Counted from the stretch's first letter, positions 16,698-26,134 are shown. The stretch: 64,000 nucleotides of DNA from Campylobacter anatolicus (GCF_018145655.1 NZ_JAGSSY010000001.1:124001-188000), one strand, 5' to 3'. Notes: generated from the sequence alone by a model not told the origin. Numbers and translations are program-made.

Positions 16698-17425
16698 TAA
16701 TCATACCTGCACGTCTTGCTTCAACGAGATTTCCAAATAAAATTTTATGCGACATCGGCGGAGTGCCAATGTTTATAGCGACCGCTAAAAGAGTGAGTGA
16801 CTGCGATGATGTATGTATAGCTGTTGATGATGAAGGTGTATTTAAAATAGCTCAAAAATATGGGCTAAAAGCAGTAATGACTGATAAAGATCATCAAAGT
16901 GGCACTGACCGCATAAATCAAGCTACACAAATTTTAGGGCTAAATGATAGCGAGATCATCATAAACGTTCAAGCCGATGAGCCATTTATTGAGCCTGAAA
17001 ATATCGCTAAATTTAAAGAATTTTGCGAAAGTAGACGCGATAAGGCTTTTATGTTTTCGTGCTATAAAATGATAGATCAAAGTAGTGTTGATGATAAAAA
17101 TTTAGTTAAAGTTGTAACTAATTTTGACGGATTTGCTCTGTATTTTTCACGCTCACGCATACCTTTTAACCGTTCAGAGTGTGACGCATACAAAGCACAT
17201 CTTGGTATTTACGGATATAGTGTAGCAAACCTACGTGAGTTTTGCTCGCTTAAATCAAGCGATCTTGAAAACACAGAAAAGTTAGAACAACTAAGGGCAT
17301 TACAAAACGGAAAATGTATCGCAATGCTGGAAATAAAAAGCGATAGCATAGGCATAGATAGCGAAGCCGATTATAAAATTGCATTAAAACGACTAAAATT
17401 AATAGAGACCGATAAAAATAGCTAA
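16694..17425 (+). CDS. kdsB: 3-deoxy-manno-octulosonate cytidylyltransferase (CMP-KDO synthetase)
   Basis: Encodes 243 residues from ATG 16694, which overlaps the thrC stop. The upstream GTG at 16682 would add only four residues. The start IIIPARLASTRFPNKIL is the nucleotidyltransferase signature, and NVQADEPFIEP carries the metal-binding aspartate. It activates KDO as CMP-KDO for the lipooligosaccharide inner core. It lies two genes after lpxK, so two envelope glycolipid genes flank thrC. Confidence 0.95.
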   Translation: MIIIPARLASTRFPNKILCDIGGVPMFIATAKRVSDCDDVCIAVDDEGVFKIAQKYGLKAVMTDKDHQSGTDRINQATQILGLNDSEIIINVQADEPFIEPENIAKFKEFCESRRDKAFMFSCYKMIDQSSVDDKNLVKVVTNFDGFALYFSRSRIPFNRSECDAYKAHLGIYGYSVANLREFCSLKSSDLENTEKLEQLRALQNGKCIAMLEIKSDSIGIDSEADYKIALKRLKLIETDKNS

Positions 17426-17462
17426 AATTTATTAAAGTAGTATTGATATATGAAGGCCAAAA

Positions 17463-17822
17463 ATGACAACTGAAAAATTTATATACGAAGTTACGACTGT
17501 TACTAAGTTTATACAAATTTATTGCACTGATAAGCACAAGGATGAACCAAAGCACAAGTGTTGCGAGAATCTGAACTATGACACTGTGCCAAATGTCACA
17601 AAAACTGAATTTGAGCTGTGTCACGAGTGTGAGCAAATGTTACGCTATGCATACGCTAGGCTTCAAGCGTGTCCGCATATAAAAAAGCCTCGTTGCCACT
17701 GCTGTCCTCACCCTTGCTATGAGCTTGATATGTGGAAAAGAATGGCTAAGATGATGAAATATAGTGGCATGAAGCTTGGACTTAATAAGATAAAAAGACT
17801 ATTTTTACGTAGTAGTGATTAG
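17463..17822 (+). CDS. ygbA: YgbA-type nitrous oxide-stimulated promoter family protein
   Basis: Encodes 119 residues with many cysteines in paired motifs: LCHECEQMLRYAYARLQACPH and RCHCCPHPCYELDMWKRMAKMMKYSG, the signature of the YgbA family. The cysteine pattern suggests a bound metal or iron-sulfur cluster. E. coli ygbA is under NsrR control and responds to nitric oxide; the molecular function is unclear (family knowledge). It begins 37 bases after kdsB. Confidence 0.8.
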   Translation: MTTEKFIYEVTTVTKFIQIYCTDKHKDEPKHKCCENLNYDTVPNVTKTEFELCHECEQMLRYAYARLQACPHIKKPRCHCCPHPCYELDMWKRMAKMMKYSGMKLGLNKIKRLFLRSSD

Positions 17823-18197
17823 ATTAGTAGCTAAAATTTATACTTTTTACTAAAGCTTGACTTAAAATTTTTAATTAAATTTTTAATAAAATATATAAAC
17901 AGATATAAATTTAGCGATAAAAGCCTAAGAATATGGTTTAAAAGATATTTTACTTAAAATCAAACTAACAAATTTTATTTTACATTACTTTACAAAAGCT
18001 TTACACTTTTTCCACTATCTTTTACAACCTTTTAAAAGCCATTTAAACCAAGCCCTTTTCATATGTATAATTAATAATAACTCACTATACTTCATACTAT
18101 AATTTATGATGAATAAGCGTTGTAATACTTAGCCCACTCACTCCCAGATAAAATTTAAAACTCTATCCAATTAATACTTCTACTAGGATTTATAAGC

Positions 18198-18284
18198 ATG
18201 AGTGCAAGGCTATGGGAAATTTATAGGACTGATAAGGGATGTGAAGTTGATTTAAAAAAGATAGTTAGAAAGTGGTTAAAATGA
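18198..18284 (+). pseudogene. short open frame, possible gene remnant (28 aa)
   Basis: It reads MSARLWEIYRTDKGCEVD and then a basic tail (LKKIVRKWLK). The composition is protein-like, but it is short, lacks a ribosome site and matches nothing I recognise. It ends inside the left arm of the nested hairpin. It could be the C-terminal fragment of a lost gene. Confidence 0.3.
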
Positions 18285-18344
18285 GAGTGAAAAAATGATA
18301 AAGTTTTAATCGCTATCATTTTAAATGCAAGATACTCTCATTTT
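18278..18344 (+). repeat. nested inverted repeat
   Basis: An outer perfect 11-bp stem (AAAATGAGAGT at 18278-18288 with ACTCTCATTTT at 18334-18344) encloses an inner perfect 9-bp stem (AAAATGATA at 18292-18300 with TATCATTTT at 18314-18322). The right arm ends in a T run. It could be a terminator, a structured RNA or a protein-binding site. Confidence 0.6.
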
Positions 18345-18583
18345 TGATGTGTGGATACAAAAAGCATAGAAATAGACCGATATTCAGATGTATTATATCA
18401 AACATAGACGATATGCGTAGCAAATTTAATAGTAGCATCAGATGTTGAAGTAACATTTACTATATACCGCAGTCAATCAAAGATAACGAGAGATAAGATA
18501 GCTTTATTGATTGTAGATAAGCTGTTGCTACGCCGAATGATAGTCCTTGCTTTAAAAAGATAAAAACTTAAAAAACAATAAAA

Positions 18584-18611
18584 GGAATTTTTATATATAA
18601 TTAAAAATTCC
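18584..18611 (-). terminator. terminator of dsbD
   Basis: GGAATTTTTA (18584-18593) and TAAAAATTCC (18602-18611) form a perfect 10-bp stem with an 8-base loop. On the minus strand it is followed by TTTTATTG, 8 bases after the dsbD stop. Confidence 0.7.
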
Positions 18612-18619
18612 AACGTAGA

Positions 18620-20350
18620 TTAATCTAATATCTTTGATAATCTTTCTAAAAATTTATCCACTGAGATAAAACCTATAATACGTAAATTTCTTAGCTCATC
18701 CTTGCCTTTGAAAAACAAAAGTGCAGGAGGATCGATCAGTCCAAACTCACGTAACATAGCGTCATTATCAGCCCCACTTTTAGTAACATCAACTCTCACC
18801 AGCTCAAACTCCTTAAGCCTTTTAGCCACCGTACTATCTGCAAATGTAATACTTTCTATCTCTTTGCAACTCACACACCAATCTGCGTAAAAATCAACTA
18901 AAATAGGCTTATTTGTCTCCGCAATCACACTTTTTAGCTCGGTTAAGTTATGAACTGATTTAAAATTTAGCTCATTTTGTACTAAATTTTGTGATACTTT
19001 TAAATCTGAAAGCGGTAAAAATGGATCTTTTGCACCTAAAAACCCACCAACAATAAGTAAAACCGAGTAGATAAAGACTAAAATAGCAACTGATTTTTTA
19101 AATTTGACCCAGCCACTCAAAGCAGTATCAAATGCACCAAAATAAACTGCCATAAACACACCTATAACGCCGTATCCAACAAGTTCAAACATCACGCCAA
19201 ACACGCGAGCAAGTAGCCATAATGCCATAATGAGCATCAAAAATCCAAAGAAATTTTTCACGCTATCCATCCACCCTCCTGGACGTGGCAGAATTTTACT
19301 AGATGTTGCACCAATAACTAGTAATGGCACTCCCATACCAACACCCATCACAAAGAGCATAATACCACCATATATAGCGTTGCCACTTTGTGAAATATAA
19401 AGCAATGCTCCAGCCAAAGGTGCTGCAACACATGGTGATACGATAAGTGCGGAAGCAAATCCCATTACAAAAACGCCGAGTAACCCTTGTGAGCTTTGCG
19501 TATTTTTATTTATCACATTTTCAAATTTAGATGGAAGCTTAATGTCATAAAATCCAAACATACTAAACGCAAGTGCGACAAAAATGATAGCAAAGGCACT
19601 CAAAACCCAGACATTTTGCAAGGCACCAGCTATACCAAAACCAAGCACACTAGCCATCACTCCAGCTATAGCATAAGCTAAACTCATACCAAAAACGTAA
19701 ATCAATGATAGTAAAAATCCGTGCTTTGCACTCATGTTTTCACCACTTTTTGATACAATGATGCCTGAAAGTATCGGTATCACTGGAAATACGCAAGGCG
19801 TAAATGCCAAAAGTAACCCATAACCCAAAAATGTAACGAGTGAAATGATAAATGAACTATCCATAAGCTCAGCTGCGATACTTTGCTCCTCGTTTAGACT
19901 ATCATCATTCTCGTTTTTATCGCTTTTTAGCTCTTTTATGCTAAATTTATCCGCATTTTTAGCAATATGATAAATTTTTTCTTGTGGACGATAGCAAATG
20001 CCATTTTTCGCACAACCTTGATAACTAATCTCAAGTTTTGTAGCGTTATTTTGCAAATTTTTCTCTACCAAACTAAACGGCACAAATAGCGAAAAATCCT
20101 GCGGAATTATATTGTATTCGCCACTTATTTGAGTTTGAGGCATATTTAAAATTTGATTTATCTTTTCGCCACCTATCTTAATCTCAAATGTATCATTATA
20201 AATGTAAATATCTTGTGCAAATTTAAATTTTATCTCAAAATTTTGACTATTTGTAGTTGTGCTGATCATAAAAGCCTTGCTAACATCAAGCACTTCTGCA
20301 AACATACTCATACAAAAAAAGAGTATCGAAATAACAAATTTATTAACCAT
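18620..20350 (-). CDS. dsbD: thiol:disulfide interchange protein DsbD
   Basis: Encodes 576 residues with all three DsbD parts: signal peptide and periplasmic N-terminal domain with CAKNGICYRP (about 114-123); a multi-helix membrane domain with the redox cysteines in FTPCVFPVIP and VSPCVAAPLAG; and a C-terminal thioredoxin domain with WCVSC (about 490-494). It carries electrons from cytoplasmic thioredoxin across the inner membrane to periplasmic partners, for example in cytochrome c maturation. It has a terminator of its own and stands alone. Confidence 0.95.
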   Translation of the reverse strand: MVNKFVISILFFCMSMFAEVLDVSKAFMISTTTNSQNFEIKFKFAQDIYIYNDTFEIKIGGEKINQILNMPQTQISGEYNIIPQDFSLFVPFSLVEKNLQNNATKLEISYQGCAKNGICYRPQEKIYHIAKNADKFSIKELKSDKNENDDSLNEEQSIAAELMDSSFIISLVTFLGYGLLLAFTPCVFPVIPILSGIIVSKSGENMSAKHGFLLSLIYVFGMSLAYAIAGVMASVLGFGIAGALQNVWVLSAFAIIFVALAFSMFGFYDIKLPSKFENVINKNTQSSQGLLGVFVMGFASALIVSPCVAAPLAGALLYISQSGNAIYGGIMLFVMGVGMGVPLLVIGATSSKILPRPGGWMDSVKNFFGFLMLIMALWLLARVFGVMFELVGYGVIGVFMAVYFGAFDTALSGWVKFKKSVAILVFIYSVLLIVGGFLGAKDPFLPLSDLKVSQNLVQNELNFKSVHNLTELKSVIAETNKPILVDFYADWCVSCKEIESITFADSTVAKRLKEFELVRVDVTKSGADNDAMLREFGLIDPPALLFFKGKDELRNLRIIGFISVDKFLERLSKILD

Positions 20351-20860
20351 TTTTTTCCTTTATCTTTTTTAATTTTAGTCAATTTTATTAAATTTTTGTA
20401 AAATTTGTATAAAATTCCCAACTAAAATATAAATAAAACTATTAGATTGTCTTTATCCCTAAAATACAGACTTTTTAATGAGTATGACATTTTTCGCAAG
20501 ATAAAGATTTCTTGGCACTTTAAAGACAACTTTAAGATACAGAAAATATCTTAGTAGCAGTTAGAAAGGATTATGTAACGATGATTAAGAAGCATGAAAA
20601 TCTTTATAAATAATATAATTGCAAATATATTATTTATAAATAAACAGAGTAAAAACTAGATCAAATTTATCACATCACAATCAAAATAACTTAATCACTT
20701 AATACCTTTTCAAGTTACACAAACGAGCTTAACATTAGTCGTGGTAAATTTGGCGAGGATAATTTAGTAGCGATTTGGTGGTGGTAGTGGATATTAAATT
20801 TAAATAAATTTTATCTGAAATTTAATAAAATAATAAAAACCAATCCTTAAAGGAGTGCAG
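20351..20860. other. intergenic region between dsbD and ppk2 (510 bp)
   Basis: No gene is supported; very short frames are interrupted. The notable element is the perfect 15-bp AT palindrome at 20603-20640. The rest is AT-rich spacer. Confidence 0.5.
20603..20640. repeat. perfect 15-bp AT-only inverted repeat
   Basis: TTTATAAATAATATA (20603-20617) and its exact reverse complement (20626-20640) flank an 8-base ATTGCAAA loop. It lies about 220 bases before ppk2, far from both genes. It could be a protein-binding or cruciform site, or a terminator of a lost transcript. Confidence 0.6.
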
Positions 20861-21670
20861 ATGTCTAAAAATCATGGTAAAGAGCATAAGCTAGACTACG
20901 AACACGAGCTTAGAAAGCTTCAGATTGAACTTTTGAAATTTCAAAATCACGTAAAGGAGCAAGGTCTTAGAGTACTTATAATAATGGAAGGGCGTGATGC
21001 AGCTGGCAAGGGTGGTAGCATAAAACGGCTTGTAGAGCATCTAAATCCACGTGGATGTCGCATAGTTGCACTTGAAAAGCCTAGCGATGTTGAGCGGTCG
21101 CAGTGGTATTTCCAGCGTTATGTCGCACACCTACCAAGTGCTGGGGAGATCGTTATCTTTGATAGGAGCTGGTATAATAGGGCTGGGGTTGAGCCTGTAA
21201 TGGGATTTTGTACACAAGAAGAGCATAAAGAGTTTTTGCGTGAAGTGCCTAAATTTGAAGAGATGATAAAAAACTCTGGCATAATTTTCTTTAAATTTTA
21301 TCTCTCCGTCTCAAAAGAAGAGCAGAAAAAACGCTTTAAGGAGCGTCTAACCGATCCTTTAAAGCAATTTAAAATCTCACCAGTAGATCTAAAATCACAA
21401 GAGCTTTGGGATCAATACACTATAGCAAAATACTCAATGTTACTAGCTTCAAATACACCATCTTGCCCTTGGGTAATCATTGAGTCAAATAATAAAAAAC
21501 AAGCCAGGATAAATATATTTAGGCATATTTTGTCAAATGTTGAATATCGTAAAAAGATAGACAAGGATAATTTTATGTGCGACAAAGATATCGTGCGAAG
21601 TGGCGAAGAGGAGATAAAGCTAATGGAGGCAAATCTCAAAAATGAAAAACTCTCAAAGATGAATGGATAA
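20861..21670 (+). CDS. ppk2: polyphosphate kinase 2
   Basis: Encodes 269 residues from ATG 20861. AAAGGAG ends 5 bases upstream, and a GTG at 20855 inside that ribosome site is rejected. The Walker A loop EGRDAAGKGGSIKRL (about 46-60) and the Walker B/lid region FDRSWYNRAGVEPVMGF are intact. PPK2 of this single-domain type uses polyphosphate to phosphorylate GDP or ADP. In C. jejuni ppk2 affects survival and virulence (known). It is monocistronic and converges on dnaK. Confidence 0.93.
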   Translation: MSKNHGKEHKLDYEHELRKLQIELLKFQNHVKEQGLRVLIIMEGRDAAGKGGSIKRLVEHLNPRGCRIVALEKPSDVERSQWYFQRYVAHLPSAGEIVIFDRSWYNRAGVEPVMGFCTQEEHKEFLREVPKFEEMIKNSGIIFFKFYLSVSKEEQKKRFKERLTDPLKQFKISPVDLKSQELWDQYTIAKYSMLLASNTPSCPWVIIESNNKKQARINIFRHILSNVEYRKKIDKDNFMCDKDIVRSGEEEIKLMEANLKNEKLSKMNG

Positions 21671-21710
21671 TTTAAAAACGTATATTTAGTTTAAAATATA
21701 AATTTATAAA

Positions 21711-21728
21711 GAGAGCCAAACGGCTCTC
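21711..21728. terminator. bidirectional terminator between ppk2 and dnaK
   Basis: GAGAGCC, an AAAC loop and GGCTCTC form a perfect 7-bp stem. It is followed by AATTTTGG on plus and by TTTATAAATTT on minus, between two converging genes. Confidence 0.85.
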
Positions 21729-21738
21729 AATTTTGGTC

Positions 21739-23616
21739 TTACTCTACTTCTGCATCTATGACGTCATCATCTTTTTTAGACTTACCACTCTGTTCGCCAC
21801 CTTGTGCATCATCCTTTTTATACATAGCTTCAGCTAGTTTATGACTTGCAGAGCTTAAAGCTGCAACTTTAGCATCTATTTGCTCTTTTGTAGCACCCTC
21901 ATCTTTTAGCGTCTCTTTTAGATCATTTAGTGCTGCCTCTATGTTAGCACGATCATCGGCTGGTACTTTCTCACCAAGCTCATTCATGCTCTTTTCGGTC
22001 TGATGAACGAGAGCATCTGCACTATTCCTAGCTTCAACTGCCTCTTTACGTTTTTTATCATCCTCTTTATGTAACTCAGCATCTTTTACCATATTGTTTA
22101 TCTCATCATCGCTTAGACCACTTGAACCTGAGATTGTGATATTTTGGGCTTTACCAGTTGCTTTATCCTTGGCTGAGACGGTTAAGATTCCATTTGCATC
22201 AATGTCAAACTCAACCTCTATCTGAGGCACACCACGAGGTGCAGCAGGGATACCCTCTAAGTTAAACTGACCTAAAGATTTATTGTCCCTTGCAAACTCT
22301 CGTTCACCCTGCAATACGTGGATAGTTACGGCATTTTGATTATCTTCGGCAGTTGAAAATACCTGATTTTTCTTAACAGGTATAGTCGTGCCTTTTTCTA
22401 TTATCTTTGTCATAACACCACCAAGTGTCTCAATGCCAAGTGAAAGTGGAGTAACATCAAGCAACAAGACATCTTTAACATCACCTTTTATAACCGCACC
22501 TTGTATCGCAGCACCGATAGCTACGACCTCATCAGGATTTACTGATTTATTTAGCTCTTTACCAAATGCTTTTTTTACCTCTTCTTGCACAAGCGGCACA
22601 CGAGTAGAGCCACCCACCATAACGATCTCTTTGACATCATCCTTACTTAGTCCAGCCTCTTTTACAACCTCATTTATCTTAGTGATAGTTTCAGCTACAA
22701 GACCATCTATCATACCTTCAAATTTAGCACGAGTTAGCGTCTTAACGAGGTGCTTTGGACCTGTTGCGTCAGCTGTGATAAATGGCAGATTTATACTTGT
22801 CTCTTGAGCCGAGCTTAGCTCTTTTTTGGCATTTTCAGCAGCCTCTTTTAGGCGTTGAGATGCCATAACATCTTTTTTAAGATCTATGCCAGTCTCGATT
22901 TTAAACTCATTTGCAAGCCAGTCAATAACAAGGTTATCGAAATCATCGCCACCTAAAAATGCATTACCACCAGTTGAAAGTACCTCCACTACGCTATCGC
23001 CAGTTTCAAGCACAGTAACATCAAATGTTCCGCCACCTAAGTCATAGACTAAAATTTTCTCAGCCTCTTTTTTATCAAGACCATAAGCCAAAGCTGCAGC
23101 AGTAGGCTCATTAATAATACGAAGCACATTTAACCCAGCGATCGTTCCAGCCTCTTTTGTTGCCTTTCTTTGGCTATCATTAAAATACGCAGGAACAGTT
23201 ATAACCGCGTCTAATACCTTCTCGCCCAAATACGCCTCAGCATCTTCTTTAAGTTTCATTAAAATTTTAGCTGAAATTTCTTGCGGAGTATATACCTTGC
23301 CAGCTATCTCAACTGCACATGCACCATTTCTATCCACCACGTGATACGGTAGACGAGCTTTTGCCTCTTGTGCATTTTTCTCATTGCTCATAAGACCCAT
23401 TATACGCTTGATGGAATATATCGTCTTTTCTGGGTTAGTTACCGCTTGACGTTTTGCAACATCACCTACTAATACCTCACCTTTGTCAGTGAAAGCTACG
23501 ACCGATGGCGTAGTATTTTTACCCTCTTTGTTTGGGATCACCTTGCTCTCACCACGTTCATAAACACTAACGCAAGAATTTGTTGTTCCTAGGTCTATAC
23601 CTATTACTTTTGCCAT
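21739..23616 (-). CDS. dnaK: chaperone protein DnaK (Hsp70)
   Basis: Encodes 625 residues. The N-terminal ATPase domain starts [15 protein letters not shown] and has [37 protein letters not shown] and [13 protein letters not shown]. The substrate domain has [19 protein letters not shown], and the C-terminus is the usual acidic tail ([10 protein letters not shown]). It folds and protects proteins with DnaJ and GrpE. It is last in hrcA-grpE-dnaK, 27 bases after grpE, under the promoter and CIRCE site before hrcA. Confidence 0.98.
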   Translation of the reverse strand: MAKVIGIDLGTTNSCVSVYERGESKVIPNKEGKNTTPSVVAFTDKGEVLVGDVAKRQAVTNPEKTIYSIKRIMGLMSNEKNAQEAKARLPYHVVDRNGACAVEIAGKVYTPQEISAKILMKLKEDAEAYLGEKVLDAVITVPAYFNDSQRKATKEAGTIAGLNVLRIINEPTAAALAYGLDKKEAEKILVYDLGGGTFDVTVLETGDSVVEVLSTGGNAFLGGDDFDNLVIDWLANEFKIETGIDLKKDVMASQRLKEAAENAKKELSSAQETSINLPFITADATGPKHLVKTLTRAKFEGMIDGLVAETITKINEVVKEAGLSKDDVKEIVMVGGSTRVPLVQEEVKKAFGKELNKSVNPDEVVAIGAAIQGAVIKGDVKDVLLLDVTPLSLGIETLGGVMTKIIEKGTTIPVKKNQVFSTAEDNQNAVTIHVLQGEREFARDNKSLGQFNLEGIPAAPRGVPQIEVEFDIDANGILTVSAKDKATGKAQNITISGSSGLSDDEINNMVKDAELHKEDDKKRKEAVEARNSADALVHQTEKSMNELGEKVPADDRANIEAALNDLKETLKDEGATKEQIDAKVAALSSASHKLAEAMYKKDDAQGGEQSGKSKKDDDVIDAEVE

Positions 23617-23643
23617 TTTTTATCCTTTATTTTGATTTTAAAT

Positions 23644-24186
23644 TTAGTTCGCTATCGTTACCATAGCTGGGCGTAAAACCCTGCCATTTATCATATAGCC
23701 CTTTTGCATAACCTGCACGATAGCACCACTATTGTGAGTATCGCTATCAACTCTCATCATTGCGTTATGCACATTTGGGTCAAACTCACAATCTGTGCTT
23801 ATCTCGCTCATACCATGCTTTTCAAAACATTTTTTAAACTGATCTATAGCTATAAGCATACCCTCTTTGATCTTTTGAGCAAACTCATCATCGCTTGGAT
23901 CAAAACTCGCACCAACTTCAAGTGCGTCTATAGCAGGTAAAAGATCACGAGCAAACCTCTCATTTGCATAGTTTGCAATATCTGCTTTTTCTTTTTCAAA
24001 ACGCTTTTTTATGTTTTCAAACTCAGCATTTGCTCTATAATACTTATCTGTAAGCTCATTTAGCTGAGTTTCTAGCTCTGCAACCTTTGCCGCATCGCCA
24101 CTAAGTGCATCAAAGCTTATGCTATCATTTGTCTGTGTGTCGCTATCTGTATTTTGTTGCAAATTCTCTTTTATCTCTTCGCTCAC
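23644..24186 (-). CDS. grpE: nucleotide exchange factor GrpE
   Basis: Encodes 180 residues: an acidic, Gln-rich N-terminus (about 1-30), a long coiled-coil helix (AKVAELETQLNELTDKYY through FENIKKRFEKEK) and the C-terminal beta domain with HNAMMRVDS and GYMINGRVLRPAMV. It releases ADP from DnaK. It overlaps hrcA by 4 bases. Confidence 0.97.
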   Translation of the reverse strand: MSEEIKENLQQNTDSDTQTNDSISFDALSGDAAKVAELETQLNELTDKYYRANAEFENIKKRFEKEKADIANYANERFARDLLPAIDALEVGASFDPSDDEFAQKIKEGMLIAIDQFKKCFEKHGMSEISTDCEFDPNVHNAMMRVDSDTHNSGAIVQVMQKGYMINGRVLRPAMVTIAN

Positions 24187-24977
24187 GCTGCCTCCTTTAT
24201 TTTATTTATAAATTTTACATAATCAATATAAACGCTACCAGCACAGATCATAACGGCACTATCACCTTGAAAATTTATATCAAGTTTTAATCCCATAAAT
24301 TCATCTTTAAATACTGGTGCAAATGTCAAACCATCATTCATCAAAGCAGCAAATGACGGTTCAAAAATCATCTTATAACGCTCATCGTCAAACATCTGAA
24401 ATGCTAAAACTTCATTCTCTTGAAAATAAATTTTAGCTCGCTTTAGCTCCCTTATCTTACTTCTAAGTTCGCTTAAGCCAACTTGCGAACATACAACTTC
24501 AAGCTTGTTTAAACTAACACCTAATAAATTTTGCAAAAATTTTTCAACTCTAATGTCATATTTTAATACAATCTCATCTTGTTCAAAGCTAAGCACTAAA
24601 AACCTATCATTTAAATTTAAAATTTCTTCTAAATTTTGATCAAAATCGCCAAATATCATACAATAAAGCTCAAATTTATCACAAAGTAGCTTTAAATTTA
24701 GCGGATTATTTATATCTACGCTTATATCTTTGCCATAAAATATATCACTCCAGTAGCGTCTCATGGCATTTATAGTTGGAATGCGTCCACCACTAATGTG
24801 AAGCTGTGTGATTTCACCCTCATCAGAGAGTTTTTTGAAATAAACTCTTATCGTAGATGCAGGCATAGCAACATTCATCCGAGATCCAAGCTCGCTTGAG
24901 CCAATCGGTGTGTTATCGCTTAAATAAGCCTGTATGATAGAGTTTAACACTAAATCACGTTTATTTAACTTTTGCAT
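24183..24977 (-). CDS. hrcA: heat-inducible transcription repressor HrcA
   Basis: Encodes 264 residues from ATG 24977; a GTG at 24986 would add only three residues and lies inside the CIRCE arm. The N-terminal winged helix has SSELGSRMNVAMPASTIRVYFKKLSDEG, followed by HISGGRIPT. Shorter than the 340-residue HrcA of Bacillus, but normal for campylobacters. It represses hrcA-grpE-dnaK (and usually groESL) by binding CIRCE. It overlaps grpE by 4 bases. Confidence 0.93.
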   Translation of the reverse strand: MQKLNKRDLVLNSIIQAYLSDNTPIGSSELGSRMNVAMPASTIRVYFKKLSDEGEITQLHISGGRIPTINAMRRYWSDIFYGKDISVDINNPLNLKLLCDKFELYCMIFGDFDQNLEEILNLNDRFLVLSFEQDEIVLKYDIRVEKFLQNLLGVSLNKLEVVCSQVGLSELRSKIRELKRAKIYFQENEVLAFQMFDDERYKMIFEPSFAALMNDGLTFAPVFKDEFMGLKLDINFQGDSAVMICAGSVYIDYVKFINKIKEAA

Positions 24978-24979
24978 TT

Positions 24980-25006
24980 TTAGCACTCTTTATTTTTAAT
25001 TGCTAA
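24980..25006 (-). promoter_or_regulatory. CIRCE operator of the hrcA operon
   Basis: TTAGCACTC, nine bases, then AATTGCTAA. The first arm matches the CIRCE consensus (TTAGCACTC-N9-GAGTGCTAA) perfectly and the second matches 7 of 9. It begins 2 bases upstream of the hrcA ATG and reaches the expected transcription start, so HrcA would block its own operon at the start site. Confidence 0.88.
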
Positions 25007-25010
25007 TGTA

Positions 25011-25040
25011 ATTATACAATATTGAGTATAGTATTGTCAA
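25011..25040 (-). promoter_or_regulatory. consensus promoter of hrcA-grpE-dnaK
   Basis: On the minus strand TTGACA (25040-25035) and TATAAT (25016-25011) are both perfect and 18 bases apart. The expected start is about 25004, inside the CIRCE element. Campylobacter promoters rarely keep a good -35 box, so this one stands out. Confidence 0.85.
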
Positions 25041-25246
25041 GTCATATAGTTAAAAAAATTAATTTATATATATTTAGCCTTATATACTAAAGTTTTATGA
25101 CTATAATTACATAGATATTTTTAAATTTATACATTTTTACGTATATTATATACTATAATATTTATATTTTATAATTTTATATAGATATATTAAACAATAT
25201 ATATATATTTATAATAAATTTAATGTATATTTAATAGTTATATCTG

Positions 25247-25252
25247 TATAAT
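25247..25252 (+). promoter_or_regulatory. -10 box of the XRE regulator gene (leaderless)
   Basis: TGTATAAT ends 6 bases before ATG 25259, with no ribosome site between. This suggests a leaderless mRNA. The region upstream is almost pure A/T. Confidence 0.5.
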
Positions 25253-25258
25253 TTTGCG

Positions 25259-25513
25259 ATGATTGAGACAAATGACATTTTCAATCTGCTTCATAATGCA
25301 GTTGAATCAAAAAATATCGGCAAGAAAATTTCACAAGCACAGATGGCAAAAGAGCTTGGCGTATCTATGAGGACATATCAAGACTGGCGACTAGGTACTT
25401 CAAAGCCACAAGCCGCTAGTGCCGTATGCCAAATGCTTTGTAAACTTGACGATGACGAAGTGCTGTTTGTTATAAAAAAGATGAGAAAATTAATTGGAGA
25501 AAAAAATGGATAG
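25259..25513 (+). CDS. small XRE-like helix-turn-helix protein
   Basis: Encodes 84 residues. The central part KKISQAQMAKELGVSMRTYQDWRLGTSKPQAAS (about 22-54) is an XRE/Cro-type helix-turn-helix in which the recognition helix contains SMRTYQDW. The C-terminal helix is rich in acidic and basic residues. It is probably a DNA-binding regulator; the target is unknown. There is no Shine-Dalgarno before ATG 25259. It overlaps the next small gene by 8 bases, as toxin-antitoxin or phage-regulator pairs do, but I do not recognise the partner. Confidence 0.7.
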   Translation: MIETNDIFNLLHNAVESKNIGKKISQAQMAKELGVSMRTYQDWRLGTSKPQAASAVCQMLCKLDDDEVLFVIKKMRKLIGEKNG

Positions 25514-25676
25514 GCTAACACAAAAGGAGCGTATAGAGCTTGAGAGCGTTTTTGCGGTGATTTATACAAAAAAAGAGTCTAAATTCATGCAATTTTACAA
25601 GGAATTTTACTCACTTGCGTTTTCTAAGTTTAGCGATCTTAAATTTAAGATAAAAAGAAAAGTTGTTAGAGGTTAA
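25506..25676 (+). CDS. small basic protein (56 aa) paired with the XRE regulator
   Basis: Encodes 56 residues from ATG 25506, chosen because GGAG (25496-25499) is correctly placed. It begins MDRLTQKERIELESVFAVIY and ends with a basic tail (LKFKIKRKVVRG). The overlap with the XRE gene and the good ribosome site support a real gene. No family is recognised. It could be a small toxin or an accessory DNA-binding protein. Confidence 0.5.
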   Translation: MDRLTQKERIELESVFAVIYTKKESKFMQFYKEFYSLAFSKFSDLKFKIKRKVVRG

Positions 25677-26134
25677 ATTTATAGTATTTTAACTTATAAT
25701 AACTGATTTATATTATTTCTATTAATAAACAACGAAGTAAAATTTCACCCTATCTTACAATTATTCAAAAATCTTACTTTCTTATTTTGTAATATGCTTT
25801 TTGAAATATTTACTTGCTAGATAGCAAAGCTTACACATAACTTAGCTTTATTCGTTATGAATTTTCTTATACTTATATTTTTTTGAGTGGATAAAAATTT
25901 GATTTTACTACGAAACACTGTCTTCTTGACTCACCACCATACATACATGTTCAAGATTGCTAATACTTTGTGCTATATTTTAATTTTAAGGTAACGTCAA
26001 AATTAAACATAAACAATAAGGCGAAATATCTTTCGCTAAACGTGGTAATTTTTAGCAAAGCAATGGAGTTACTATATAGACAATGACCGAAGCTGAGCCA
26101 AAAATCAACAACGTATAGCGTAAAAAATAAGCTA
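25677..26134. other. intergenic region between the XRE pair and pyrC (458 bp)
   Basis: No gene is supported. A small hairpin TTGCT-AGAT-AGCAA lies at 25814-25827, in a context resembling 3460-3530. A weak inverted repeat (ATAGC/GCTAT, 26115-26135) lies at the pyrC stop. Confidence 0.45.

Larger units (their letters stand above)
17823..18619. other. long intergenic region between ygbA and dsbD (797 bp)
   Basis: No intact gene is seen. A 28-codon frame (18198-18284) is followed by a nested hairpin (18278-18344). The segment 18345-18540 looks like decayed coding sequence with stops in all frames. The dsbD terminator is at 18584-18611. The region may be a remnant of a deleted gene or may hold a structured RNA. 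Confidence 0.5.
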
